Below, one piece after another: positions 1 through 7,369 of a stretch of DNA of 64,000 bases. How positions within the stretch are numbered: the stretch's first letter is position 1; each line of letters opens with the position of its first letter. Position numbers and translations under genes: made by a program. Source of the stretch: Paenibacillus chitinolyticus NBRC 15660 (GTDB lineage Bacteria > Bacillota > Bacilli > Paenibacillales > NBRC-103111). Location: positions 310,001-374,000 of the forward strand of contig NZ_BBJT01000006.1 of assembly GCF_000739915.1 (NCBI RefSeq). Direction: 5' to 3'. Below the pieces are notes generated by a model. The model saw only the letters and a program-made list of their open reading frames with translations, searched no databases and was not told the DNA's origin.

Positions 1-609
1 CGTCTCGCGCTGCGGGGAAGGCTCAAGCACATTCACTTCCGTGATGTATACGAGCACGTTCTGCCCGTTGACCGGATAGAAGTTCAACTCTGCCTGCTGC
101 TCCCGCTCCTGAGCGCCCAGTTTGCCGATCCGCTTCTCCATATCTTTGTTCGCGATCGCGATCGCCTTCTCTGCGCTGATCTTCGGCGAGATTGCAGTGA
201 GAGACTGCTGGCCGCTGTCGGCAACCGTACTGCCCAGATACGCCGAGACGTTGCCCTGTTTGTCAAAATGAAGCGTCTGATCCGTGCCGAACACCGGAAT
301 TCCCTGGATGTACTGCTTCAGACGCACGTGCTGGGTTCCTGTCTCGGCATCCGTCGCCTGATCCGTGATCCGGATGCTCTGCTCCGCATCGCCCGCCAAA
401 TTGAGGAGCCCCTTCTTGGCGTTCAGATAACCCCATACCTTCGCTTCCAGAGAAGCATTCTGCGGAGCAATCCACTTCTCCCCGATAAAACGCGGAGCGG
501 CCAAATCAGCCGGCGAACCCGACGCGGAATTGCCGGAGGCTGCGCCTACCGGAATTGCGGACAACGCCATTATCGTACTCAGCACAATTACGGATAAACT
601 CTTTTTCAT
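1..609 (-). CDS. Thermolysin-type neutral metalloprotease (bacillolysin), N-terminal part, cut by the window edge
   Basis: Secreted M4-family zinc protease that would act outside the cell. Only the first 203 codons are visible: start ATG at 609, and the frame stays open to base 1. A signal peptide (MKKSLSVIVLSTIMALSAI, with cleavage after a GAAS region) is followed by a fungalysin/thermolysin propeptide-like segment (VRLKQYIQGIPVFGTDQTLHF, about residues 95-115) and the start of a PepSY-like part (ISAEKAIAIANKDMEK). The HExxH catalytic domain lies outside the window. Family assignment rests on the propeptide alone. A cre-like box sits about 55 bases upstream, so glucose repression is plausible. 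Confidence 0.82.
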   Translation of the reverse strand, partial: MKKSLSVIVLSTIMALSAIPVGAASGNSASGSPADLAAPRFIGEKWIAPQNASLEAKVWGYLNAKKGLLNLAGDAEQSIRITDQATDAETGTQHVRLKQYIQGIPVFGTDQTLHFDKQGNVSAYLGSTVADSGQQSLTAISPKISAEKAIAIANKDMEKRIGKLGAQEREQQAELNFYPVNGQNVLVYITEVNVLEPSPQRET

Positions 610-987
610 TCATCATTCATCTCCCATCATTTTTTTACTGCAAGGCTTTTCAACCCCGTTGTGATAACGCTTTCAAAACACTCCCCTTTCAAAAAACTCA
701 TTATCTCAAATCTCTATGTTAGTTAAACCGGATGCACGCATGGAATGGCACAAAAAAACAGCCATTTTCAGATCGTTAGTTAATCTTGGCTGCGATTTCA
801 TTGGTAAATATGTAATTATTATGTTATTTTTACAATTTCATAATACTATCGGTTTTGCGAGTTGTCAATTGACCGCGGGTTGAATTTGAGAAAAAAATTT
901 TTTAGTTGAGAAGGAATATTTTTAAAAGAGAGCTGCCAATTGAGGCTGTAGAACCTGCCGGATCTAGAAGATACACGCTCAACCGGC
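610..987. other. Intergenic, AT-rich
   Basis: Holds the upstream region of the protease, including a cre-like box at 662-675. The part from about 800 to 987 is AT-rich and contains no convincing gene. The short reading frames in it lack ribosome-binding sites. Confidence 0.6.
662..675 (-). promoter_or_regulatory. Candidate CcpA cre site
   Basis: On the minus strand the sequence is TGAAAGCGTTATCA, which fits the cre consensus TGWAANCGNTWNCA at every position. It lies 53-66 bases before the protease start, probably downstream of a weak GATAAT -10. That position suits carbon-catabolite repression of an extracellular protease. Inference from motif and position only. Confidence 0.5.
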
Positions 988-1245
988 CTACAAACAAACA
1001 TGCATAATCTTTTTCGCGATATCAAGTGTTTGTTCGCTTTGTGTATAAAAACGTTCAAATTCTTGGTTGAATACTTCGTTTATTGTTTCCCTTAATGCAA
1101 GAAGGGTCAGGCCCGTTTTTTGTTCGCTTATAAATTCAACAATATATTCCACTTCAAAAGAATACTCATCATCCAGTAAGGGCTCAATTTCAATGGGATT
1201 CCATTCATTAATGATCTCTTGGATTTTGTAAAAATTCGCGGTCAC
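988..1245 (-). CDS. DUF1871-like small protein, immunity-type
   Basis: An 85-residue acidic helical protein resembling DUF1871: IQEIINEWNPI near the N-terminus, then a DDEYSFEVEYIVEFI segment and a C-terminal LDIAKKI. The GTG at 1245 is chosen because AAGGAGGAGAACT precedes it directly; a longer frame reaches 1278 without such a site. Proteins of this kind are common among immunity genes of toxin islands. It is the last gene of a leftward cluster of small genes. A broken second copy of its N-terminus lies at 5071-5258. Biochemical function is unknown. Confidence 0.65.
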   Translation of the reverse strand: MTANFYKIQEIINEWNPIEIEPLLDDEYSFEVEYIVEFISEQKTGLTLLALRETINEVFNQEFERFYTQSEQTLDIAKKIMHVCL

Positions 1246-1408
1246 AGTTCTCCTCCTTGAATTTTTTGATGACACCACTTATTTGCTGTACATTTCCAGC
1301 CTATCTCTATCGAAGAACGGCAAGGCAGATACGCTCATTGCTCCAAATTCCAAAAAATTATCCCGAGCTTGTGTAAGTGTAACCGGACAAATGTCGTAAC
1401 CAAAATAG

Positions 1409-2068
1409 TTATGGCTTCATCTTGATGAGTTTAGTTGCTTTATTAAATAAAACCGTCTTTATTTTCTTATTTTTATCCCCTTTATTTGGAAGTCTAAATA
1501 GCGGTAATGCGCTGCACTCTATCAATTCTTGGGCAAGGGCATCCTCAATAAGTTTGTAATTCTCATATTCGAACAATTTTAATAGTTCACTTTCTGATAG
1601 CGGAAATTTGCCTTTGATTTTTGATCTTATCCTGTTAGAATAAATCTCTTTCTCAATAATTTTACTATCAAAACTTCTCTTTAATTTTTCGAACTGGTTC
1701 TCGCTTATTCGATCCTCTTTTAACATTTTCACAATTAGGCTCTCAAGTGCCAAAAACGATGTTTTCTTGTAATCTTCAAGAATTTGTTCCACTAAGCTGC
1801 CTTCTACCGACTCGTTGGCTTGCTCTTTAATTTTTAGACCGTAATATTTGTAGATAATATGTTCCTTAGCTTCATTTGTCGTTTTCAGCTCATCCAGTAC
1901 AAGGTAGAGACCGAAAATAGCCTCATTTGATAAATCGCCGAAAATTCCAGCGGCATCTCTAACTGATAAATTTGAAAACAGGCTTTGTACTTTGTGATAA
2001 ATTTGTTTATCAAAAATTTTATAGGTAAATAAATGATTAATTGCTTTTACCGTTTTCGCATATTCCAA
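1409..2068 (-). CDS. Hypothetical protein in the immunity cluster
   Basis: A 219-residue, Lys/Glu-rich, mostly helical protein without signal peptide or membrane segment. Not recognised as a named family. It has several predicted helical repeats (for example LSNEAIFGLYLVLDELK and ENQFEKLKRSFDSKI) and a basic C-terminus (NKKIKTVLFNKATKLIKMKP). Its place between DUF1871-like and other small acidic genes, with AT-rich codon use and leftward orientation, suggests an immunity or accessory protein of the RHS island. Function is inferred from context only. Confidence 0.5.
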   Translation of the reverse strand: MEYAKTVKAINHLFTYKIFDKQIYHKVQSLFSNLSVRDAAGIFGDLSNEAIFGLYLVLDELKTTNEAKEHIIYKYYGLKIKEQANESVEGSLVEQILEDYKKTSFLALESLIVKMLKEDRISENQFEKLKRSFDSKIIEKEIYSNRIRSKIKGKFPLSESELLKLFEYENYKLIEDALAQELIECSALPLFRLPNKGDKNKKIKTVLFNKATKLIKMKP

Positions 2069-2095
2069 TAAACATCCTCCTCAATTTCTTTTCTT

Positions 2096-2482
2096 TTACG
2101 TAGGATCTTTTAAATCTTTTTGTGCCAGATCCATAGCGACCGCTAATCTGATTTTGCTTATTTTACTCAACCCTTTGCTATATTCAGAAATAGATATAGT
2201 TTTTACTATAGGTATTGCTTCGCGGTTTACCCTATTAATCTCAATATCTACAATTATCGAATCATCAATAAGAATTTTATAGAGGTCTTCCCCTTGCTCA
2301 GGTATCCAACTAATCGTATAGGCAGTTTTCAGTTTAGGAAAGTTCACTTGTAACACGTCAAATAATTTATTGTTGCTCTTTCCCTTAAATAAGGATTTTT
2401 TGGAGTTAATAAGTTCTTCCCTTATATCTAATTCCGTTTTACTTCCAACAAGTTTCAAAACCCAGCCCTTCCTTTCAGCCAA
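2096..2482 (-). CDS. Hypothetical protein in the immunity cluster
   Basis: 128 residues, soluble, unrecognised. The start drawn is TTG at 2482; an internal TTG nearer an AAGGA sequence is possible. The protein has a mixed alpha/beta look (TAYTISWIPEQGEDLYKILID, then IVDIEINR). It lies 27 bases upstream of the 219-residue gene and follows the 153-residue gene, so the three are probably co-transcribed. Confidence 0.45.
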   Translation of the reverse strand: MAERKGWVLKLVGSKTELDIREELINSKKSLFKGKSNNKLFDVLQVNFPKLKTAYTISWIPEQGEDLYKILIDDSIIVDIEINRVNREAIPIVKTISISEYSKGLSKISKIRLAVAMDLAQKDLKDPT

Positions 2483-2498
2483 GAGAATTCCAACTCAA

Positions 2499-2960
2499 CT
2501 AAGCTTTTTCATCAAACTGTTTGATATCAAGGATCATTTCAACTTTTTTAAATAAAGATACTAACAGTGAAATCTCTTCTTTACCGATCATAATATCCGC
2601 ATCTGCGCCGCGCGTTAGAGATACTACGAGAATAATCGAATGTTCAAAAACATTGACTAATATAAATCCCTGTCTTTTTAATGACTGCCCGCTTACTTTT
2701 ATAAAATCGACTCCATACCTTTCTTGATGAAAAATATCGCTTAAAAGGATGTCATTTGCCTTATCTACTGCTTTTAAAACTCTCTCATACTCTTCGAAAG
2801 TTAAATCTATCTCAGCAGTCATTCCATGCTCATAGCTCTCAGAAATACTAACCTCTACATAACCCATCTCGTTCATTGATACTTTTATAATTCCAGATTG
2901 TTCTTCAAAAACAGAATGAATGCTTAAAGAGCCTATTTCTTTGTACGGTTTCTTTGTCAT
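2499..2960 (-). CDS. Hypothetical immunity-type protein
   Basis: 153-residue acidic soluble protein with start ATG preceded by GAGAGGTG. Alternating beta strands (GIIKVSMNEMGYVEVSISE, HSIILVVSLTRG) and two helices. No family recognised. It lies directly downstream of the 117-residue gene, in the same operon-like row as Imm53. Confidence 0.5.
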   Translation of the reverse strand: MTKKPYKEIGSLSIHSVFEEQSGIIKVSMNEMGYVEVSISESYEHGMTAEIDLTFEEYERVLKAVDKANDILLSDIFHQERYGVDFIKVSGQSLKRQGFILVNVFEHSIILVVSLTRGADADIMIGKEEISLLVSLFKKVEMILDIKQFDEKA

Positions 2961-2981
2961 TGAGCACCTCTCGCCTGATAA

Positions 2982-3335
2982 TTACTCCTGTCTTTCCGTT
3001 AATCCGTTAATATGCCAGCTACTTTTTGTTACCTTCAATTCACCATTCGATAAGTCCGGCCAAAAAGATAACGAGTATCTTTCCGGTTTGAATTCTCGTG
3101 GAGAGAACTCGATCTGTGCTTCAAGGTCACAAAACGCATAATCAAATTGCAATGTAGGGTAAATTTCTGCAACAAGTTTTACAATGGTTTCGGTAGCTGT
3201 CTCTAATGACTCTTCTGAGTAATCCGGAAGCACTTCACTCTCTCTAAAAGAAACCAGAAACCCAGAATACTCCTCACACTTTTCTATCTCTATTTCAACA
3301 TTCAAATCTTTATATGGAACCAGATCGGCAGACAA
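2982..3335 (-). CDS. Hypothetical immunity-type protein
   Basis: 117-residue acidic protein. TTG start, supported by CAGGAGGG seven bases before it. Beta-rich core (NVEIEIEKCEEYSGFLVSF; ERYSLSFWPDL; ELKVTKSSWHI). Lies 27 bases downstream of the Imm53 gene. Family not recognised. Confidence 0.5.
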   Translation of the reverse strand: MSADLVPYKDLNVEIEIEKCEEYSGFLVSFRESEVLPDYSEESLETATETIVKLVAEIYPTLQFDYAFCDLEAQIEFSPREFKPERYSLSFWPDLSNGELKVTKSSWHINGLTERQE

Positions 3336-3362
3336 ATAATCCCTCCTGTTCCGTTGTGAAAC

Positions 3363-3653
3363 TTAATCATTAGTTGCCCAGTGATAAAAAGTCCTTAAGA
3401 TCTCCTCAAGATTTCCTGGTCCTCCGGCACCCGAAAAACAACCATCTTCTATTTTACAGTGAACCCAATCGTCATCCGTTCGTTCAATCTGAACCACATC
3501 TACTTGCCTGCTCGCCAATTCTGTCTCCCTTAGATTTATGGAAACATGCCATCCGGGATTATCAATGGTAGTTATTCGAATGCCACTTTCATGTTCCCAA
3601 TCTCCATTACAATGTGATGTGAACCACTCTTGTAACCATCTCAAAATCTCCAA
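3363..3653 (-). CDS. Imm53-family immunity protein
   Basis: 96 residues that match the Imm53 pattern from end to end: LRWLQEWFTSHCNGDWEH, GIRITTIDNPGWHVSINL, ERTDDDWVHCKIEDG and GGPGNLEEILRTFYHW. Imm53 proteins neutralise toxin domains of polymorphic systems in the producing cell. The start is TTG with AGGAG nine bases upstream. No matching toxin tip lies directly upstream, so this appears to be an orphan immunity gene at the head of the 3653-988 cluster. Confidence 0.85.
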   Translation of the reverse strand: MEILRWLQEWFTSHCNGDWEHESGIRITTIDNPGWHVSINLRETELASRQVDVVQIERTDDDWVHCKIEDGCFSGAGGPGNLEEILRTFYHWATND

Positions 3654-4030
3654 TTGTCTACACTCCTATGATTTGTTTGATTTCGCAAAAGAAAAATTCA
3701 TAAAAAATCTTTGTTTAATTGCTCTAACCAATCTGATAATTGAATACCTTTCGTTTCTAATTCGCTATAAATAAAACATTCATTAACAAAACATAGTAAT
3801 TTCATTACTATTTCTGGTAAACAGATAACAAATCACCTAGCAATCGTAGAAATATAAAAAATGTAAATGTATAATCAAACTGTAAAACAAACCAAATATA
3901 GGAATGAGAGGAAGTGGTTAGAAGTAAATAGTAACAGCCTCTGTAACCACTATTTTTCATCAACCTTGGCAACATGTGAGAAATTGTAAACTTAAGTTCA
4001 TTCCAATAATATCTTACAGGAGGTTTTTTT
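3654..4030. other. AT-rich divergent intergenic region
   Basis: Lies between the divergent Imm53 gene and the small secreted-protein gene at 4031. Very AT-rich. It contains an interrupted inverted repeat around GGTTAGAAG...CTCTGTAACC (3915-3945). I see no gene in it. Confidence 0.5.
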
Positions 4031-4396
4031 ATGAGAAAAGCATTTCGCGTCTACGGACTTGCAGCAGTGATCTTAACTATGACTGCAACCACTGCATATG
4101 CAGCCAACCAAGAAAGTACCGCTTACGCTAAGAGCGGAGGAAATGATGCCAAATCCTCGTATATTACCGGTCAAGGTCAAATGGGTAGAATGAAGTTTAA
4201 TTCATCCGGCGGTGGCTATGGCTTCTATGAGAAAGTTTGTTCAGGAAGTACCACATATGGCCCTGCTTCCTATATCCCGGCTAGCGGCGGTTCAGTTGAT
4301 GAACTTGTGCCAATGCCGTCCAACTGCCAGTTCAAGCTACACATTACCAGCGGATTGAATTTTCCGGTAGCCGGCACCATTCAAAACTACGAATAA
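4031..4396 (+). CDS. Small secreted protein of unknown function
   Basis: 121 residues with a clear signal peptide (MRKAFRVYGLAAVILTMTA then TTAYAA, cleavage near residue 25). The mature part is Gly/Ser/Tyr-rich with only two cysteines (KVCSG and SNCQF), which could form one disulfide. The ATG is preceded by CAGGAGG. It is the only rightward gene in the first 22 kb and is followed by a double hairpin. No family recognised. A small secreted effector or envelope protein is possible. Confidence 0.6.
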   Translation: MRKAFRVYGLAAVILTMTATTAYAANQESTAYAKSGGNDAKSSYITGQGQMGRMKFNSSGGGYGFYEKVCSGSTTYGPASYIPASGGSVDELVPMPSNCQFKLHITSGLNFPVAGTIQNYE

Positions 4397-4405
4397 TACA
4401 CATGC

Positions 4406-4467
4406 AAGCGCTCTTCCCATTAGGAAGAGCGCTTAGACTGTTGCGAAAGTCTCGACAGTCTATTTTT
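4406..4467 (+). terminator. Double-hairpin terminator after the small secreted protein
   Basis: A perfect 12-bp stem (AAGCGCTCTTCC, 4406-4417, with 4423-4434) is followed immediately by a second stem AGACTGT/ACAGTCT (4435-4461) and a short T run at 4463-4467. Confidence 0.6.
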
Positions 4468-4572
4468 ATACCGTATCTTTTAATTTTATGCTTCGCTCAA
4501 ACAACGGTAAGCAGAATACCCACTGGCTTCAGAACTACTGTAAACGTGGTCATAAAATCAAGGTTTGAGATA

Positions 4573-4995
4573 TCATTTAATCTTATTTAATCTATCCATT
4601 GCTTCTTCCAGAGTCTCATACTGAATGTTGTCATACTCCCAATTCAAATAACGATTAATAGCCTTTGCCACCTCATCCCATGTTGAACGGATGCAATCTT
4701 CCAAAATTTTATTGATTTCCTTCTCCACTAATGCCAAGTTAAATTCTTTTACAATAAATGTTGCCCTTCCATCCATAATTTTATCTTCATTTAGAATAGA
4801 GAGCATTCTCTTCGGGGTCATTATTCTGAAATAGAAATAATCGACTCCGTCTACATCTCTAGGACCAATATCTGCAATGGCAGGAACAACAAAGTCATCA
4901 TCAGATTGCGGTTCACTACTTATTAGAATTCTTTTAAGCTGCGGTATGACCAAATCCAATTTCTCCTCTAAGTTGTTCTCTTCATCTCTTAACAC
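4573..4995 (-). CDS. Imm8-family immunity protein, copy A
   Basis: About 140 residues with Imm8 features: an acidic first half with DDFVVPAIADIGPRDVDGVDYFYFRIMTPK, and a C-terminal half (residues ~85-140) nearly the same as the Imm8 gene at 11279-11689. Start uncertain: GTG at 4995 has no good ribosome site; the frame stays open to a TAA at 5025, allowing a rare ATT start. No toxin tip remains directly upstream, so the copy is orphaned. High nucleotide identity in the 3' half and divergence in the 5' half suggest gene conversion between the two copies. Confidence 0.75.
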   Translation of the reverse strand: MLRDEENNLEEKLDLVIPQLKRILISSEPQSDDDFVVPAIADIGPRDVDGVDYFYFRIMTPKRMLSILNEDKIMDGRATFIVKEFNLALVEKEINKILEDCIRSTWDEVAKAINRYLNWEYDNIQYETLEEAMDRLNKIK

Positions 4996-5070
4996 TACTT
5001 TGATACTATTTACCTCAATGATTTATCAACTCTTTATACGTCATTGGGTTGCTTGGTCTATTTCGAGGCA

Positions 5071-5258
5071 TCACAAATAACCTGCGAAATGATTATATTT
5101 CATACGGGGATGCTCAGAAACCTCAGCGCAATATAACGCTTTAGCTATTATACCGATTGGTAAGCCGAATGTTGAAAAATCCTCGCTTTCCTTTCTTTAA
5201 ATTCAATGGGATTCCATTCATTTATTATTTCATGAATATAATAAACATGTTCGTTCAC
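5071..5258 (-). pseudogene. Remnant: DUF1871-like N-terminus fused to another protein's tail
   Basis: A GTG at 5258 behind AAGGAGGAGAGA starts a 36-codon frame whose first 20 residues (VNEHVYYIHEIINEWNPIEF) copy the start of the DUF1871-like gene at 988-1245, including the ribosome site. After that the frame differs and stops at 5148. In another frame a coding-looking tail (KALYCAEVSEHPRMKYNHFAGYL) runs to a stop at 5071. Reads as a duplication remnant joined to an unrelated C-terminus, or a frameshifted paralog. Confidence 0.5.
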
Positions 5259-5333
5259 TCTCTCCTCCTTATTTTTTATGAAATGTTAACTTTGACTAGA
5301 ATCATAAGGTAATAGTAAGTCATTCAGCATCGA

Positions 5334-6050
5334 TTAGTTTTCTCTGGAGAGGAGCTCAAATTTAACGATATCGTCCTGACTGTTCACATTATCAAGCGAG
5401 TTAAATTCGAAAGTTTTTCCAGTCGGCGAATCCTTTTGCTCCCCTTTATAACTGAACGAAATTTGTTCAAACTTGTACCCTTTAGCTTTAATAAATTGGA
5501 TAACTTTATAAACTTTATCATATTCATCTTCTGTGCTCTCTTTTTTAAATGCGCGATCTATATGTATATAAATAATGGAATCTTTAAGTTCTTGTTTAAT
5601 GTCTTGGTAACTCGGTACCCCTCCATATGGAATTGTAGAGTACTTATCTACTGCTGATCTAGCATTTCCCAAGTTAATTCTAGCTGTACCCTTCTGGGCA
5701 TACACACTCTTTACAAACGATTCCAGTTCTTGATTAACTTCGAACCTCCAGGATGCCGTTAAAAAATCATCCCATAAACCTCGATCATTCCATGACTGGG
5801 ATATTTCAAACGAAAGCTCTTTGTTGTTCTCAGGATGTGCAAGAATCCAGTAAATATCATTTTTAAAACTATACTTAATATTTTCGGTCATGATGTTTTG
5901 TGAAAATTTTTCCTGAATATAACTGTCTAGTTCTTTTTTGAATTTGTACCTTTGTATTGGTGAACCTTCGCTGACATAATAAACCAAGCTAAATAGAACA
6001 AAAGCGACAAAGCTTACTAATACGAGAGCAATCTTTTTATTTCTTCCCAC
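5334..6050 (-). CDS. Membrane-anchored hypothetical protein
   Basis: 238 residues. A basic start (MGRNKK) and one hydrophobic segment (IALVLVSFVAFVLFSLVYYV, residues ~6-25) anchor a mostly polar extracytoplasmic part with alternating strands and helices. Resembles in layout the YfjL-like single-pass proteins of Bacilli, but that is only an impression. It sits within the immunity cluster; some immunity proteins against cell-surface toxins are anchored in this way. Confidence 0.5.
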   Translation of the reverse strand: MGRNKKIALVLVSFVAFVLFSLVYYVSEGSPIQRYKFKKELDSYIQEKFSQNIMTENIKYSFKNDIYWILAHPENNKELSFEISQSWNDRGLWDDFLTASWRFEVNQELESFVKSVYAQKGTARINLGNARSAVDKYSTIPYGGVPSYQDIKQELKDSIIYIHIDRAFKKESTEDEYDKVYKVIQFIKAKGYKFEQISFSYKGEQKDSPTGKTFEFNSLDNVNSQDDIVKFELLSREN

Positions 6051-6369
6051 TTTTATCCCATTTTCGATTATAGAGACATAAAGACGGGTTATTTAAACCC
6101 ATCTCATTTTTAATAGTATACTACCTATCTGGAACGCTAACTTAGTAAAGATTTCAAACTTTTGAGAATGTTCTTCGATAAATCTAGTACCGTGTGACAT
6201 GTAAGCCTCCCCATCTTCTGCTTTTTATAGGGTCTCCTGTTCACCCGCCCGTTACAGCGTCAAATTCACCCACCGTAAAGTTACAATAGACATCAAGGAC
6301 CACAACCTCCGTTGTTGTCCTTGGTGGGAATATAAACTCTCCTTGCATAACTTATACTTATAGCAATAA
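6051..6369. other. Intergenic with possible mobile-element remnant
   Basis: At 6240-6285 the minus strand reads GGTGGGTGAATTTGACGC then GGCGGGTGAACAGGAG, two GGGTGAA units spaced in a way that recalls IS21-family ends. No transposase remains. An imperfect 12-bp hairpin (6295-6322) could end the gene that stops at 6370, but lacks a T run. Confidence 0.3.
6093..6200 (-). CDS. Possible small protein
   Basis: 35 codons starting at ATG 6200 with a GGGGAGG-type site seven bases before it. Product begins MSHGTRFIEEHSQKFEIF and ends in a hydrophobic stretch. No homology recognised. It may be a remnant of a larger gene. Confidence 0.25.
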   Translation of the reverse strand: MSHGTRFIEEHSQKFEIFTKLAFQIGSILLKMRWV

Positions 6370-6597
6370 TCAATCTTCAAATGCGCTAGAACTCAAGAAG
6401 CCTTCCTGCCACTCATTTTTGTCCACATGGTATTCATCAATATAAAAATCTTCCGGGTATTCTTTGAAACCAGGCAATTCTTTATATTTATTGATTACAT
6501 CTTGTGCTTTATCTCTTGTAGAATAGATACCAATTGTTTTTGTATATTCAATTTGGTTTATTTCATAACTATGTTGTAACAAAAAAACTGTTTTCAT
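6370..6597 (-). CDS. DUF7336-type protein, probable immunity partner of the nuclease-like ORF upstream
   Basis: 75 residues starting MKTVFLLQHSYE, with KTIGIYSTRDKAQDVINKYK, LPGFKEYPEDFYIDEYHVD and EWQEGF, the conserved DUF7336 layout. The ATG at 6597 follows GAAGGGGA; the longer frame to 6624 has no such site. It lies just after the restriction-endonuclease-like toxin domain at 6621-6983, as immunity genes do. A second, intact copy is at 49033-49260. Immunity function is inferred from position. Confidence 0.65.
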   Translation of the reverse strand: MKTVFLLQHSYEINQIEYTKTIGIYSTRDKAQDVINKYKELPGFKEYPEDFYIDEYHVDKNEWQEGFLSSSAFED

Positions 6598-6620
6598 GGT
6601 TATTCCCCTTCGAATTTTAT

Positions 6621-6983
6621 TCAATATCTCTTTTCAGCTATATACCTGATTTTGATTGATTCACCTTTTTCATAAATAGCATCTTTTAACGGTTTGGATA
6701 TGTTAGCTCTCGGAGAAATAATCAAATCAATGGGCATTCCACTGTCTAAATAATCTCTGAATTGTCCGCTTTTGTAGATATAAGCCTGATTCTTAACTTC
6801 AACAATTCTACCATTTACAATGGCGTCGCATTCTCTTCGCCTTTGCTCTACAAAAAGAAACCCCGACCGTTTAAAACCATTCAGGGAAAGGTTACATAAT
6901 TTAATTCCATTTAGATCATTCTCTTTTAAATCCTCCCTGTTAAGATACTCCACTGGCCGATAAAAGTTTTTTAAGTTAATCAA
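6621..6983 (-). CDS. Orphan toxin domain, restriction-endonuclease fold
   Basis: A 120-residue frame with a nuclease-like core: ECDAIVNGRIVEVKNQ contains the D...ExK pair of PD-(D/E)xK enzymes, followed by QFRDYLDSG, IDLIISPRANISKPLKDAI and IKIRYI, as in the C-terminal REase-fold toxins of Firmicute RHS/WapA proteins. No delivery domain is attached. The drawn TTG start at 6983 is arbitrary, since the frame stays open to a stop at 7032-7034. Upstream is a PHPVPN remnant in another frame (6989-7051), so this is the body of a displaced toxin tip. Probably not translated well on its own. Confidence 0.6.
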   Translation of the reverse strand: MINLKNFYRPVEYLNREDLKENDLNGIKLCNLSLNGFKRSGFLFVEQRRRECDAIVNGRIVEVKNQAYIYKSGQFRDYLDSGMPIDLIISPRANISKPLKDAIYEKGESIKIRYIAEKRY

Positions 6984-6988
6984 AAATG

Positions 6989-7051
6989 CTATATAAATTG
7001 TGCGGTTGTCCTGAAAGCAATCCGTGAATAATCATTCGGCACTGGGTGGGG
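6989..7051 (-). pseudogene. Displaced toxin-tip remnant beginning PHPVPN
   Basis: 20 codons in frame from the R2 boundary (PHPVPNDYSRIAFRTTAQFI) to TAG. It directly precedes the nuclease-like domain in a shifted frame, so a frameshift may separate the two pieces of one tip. Confidence 0.4.
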
Positions 7052-7090
7052 GTAAAAGAAGACCTTGAGGATTTCCGCCCCAAGGCCTTG
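7033..7090 (-). repeat. R2 boundary repeat with terminator, copy 1
   Basis: Plus-strand ATTCGGCACTGGGTGGGG followed by GTAAAAGAAGACCTTGAGG...CCCCAAGGCCTT, which on the minus strand is a terminator hairpin, a T-rich tract and CCCCCACCCAGTGCCGAAT. Near-identical copies lie at 9579-9632, 11217-11272 and 13033-13093. It ends the cassette whose last gene is 7357-7100. Confidence 0.75.
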
Positions 7091-7099
7091 GATTTTTGC

Positions 7100-7357
7100 C
7101 TATATTCTCTTGCTTAATTGTGCAGCAGGATTCCAATTTTCAGGGGATGTCCTACCTTCTGAAAACCAAATACAACCGTTTCCTATCCAATTATCTCTCC
7201 ATTTTCGATAGGAATCCTCATTATTGCAAAAACCATCATCATCGAAACCGTATTGAAATCCGCAGCAAGGACATATTTCGTCAGATGGTACACCTCTATG
7301 GTCATAAGGTGCTTCATACAAGTCCTGATAATTGCACACTAAACAAATATGTTCCAT
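7100..7357 (-). CDS. Small zinc-ribbon protein, candidate immunity gene
   Basis: 85 residues with two cysteine pairs: HICLVCNYQDL and DEICPCCGFQYGFDDD, then YRKWRDNWIGNGCIWFS and PENWNPAAQL. This is a widespread small Firmicute family found beside RHS toxin tips. ATG at 7357 behind GGGAGGATTTT. It directly follows the broken toxin tip that stops at 7370, so it is probably that toxin's immunity protein and remains intact although the toxin has decayed. Confidence 0.65.
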   Translation of the reverse strand: MEHICLVCNYQDLYEAPYDHRGVPSDEICPCCGFQYGFDDDGFCNNEDSYRKWRDNWIGNGCIWFSEGRTSPENWNPAAQLSKRI

Positions 7358-7369
7358 AAAATCCTCCCA

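Noticed and set aside
846-987. Short open frame overlapping the end of the DUF1871-like gene
   Set aside because: No ribosome site, different frame, AT-rich filler composition.
3960-4022. Promoter-like TTGTAA-17-TAATAT directly before the small secreted protein
   Set aside because: The implied transcription start would fall at the ribosome site, leaving almost no leader, so it was not called.
6230-6345. GGGTGAA repeats resembling IS21-family ends
   Set aside because: Only two units and no transposase; kept as a weak note and not called as an insertion sequence.
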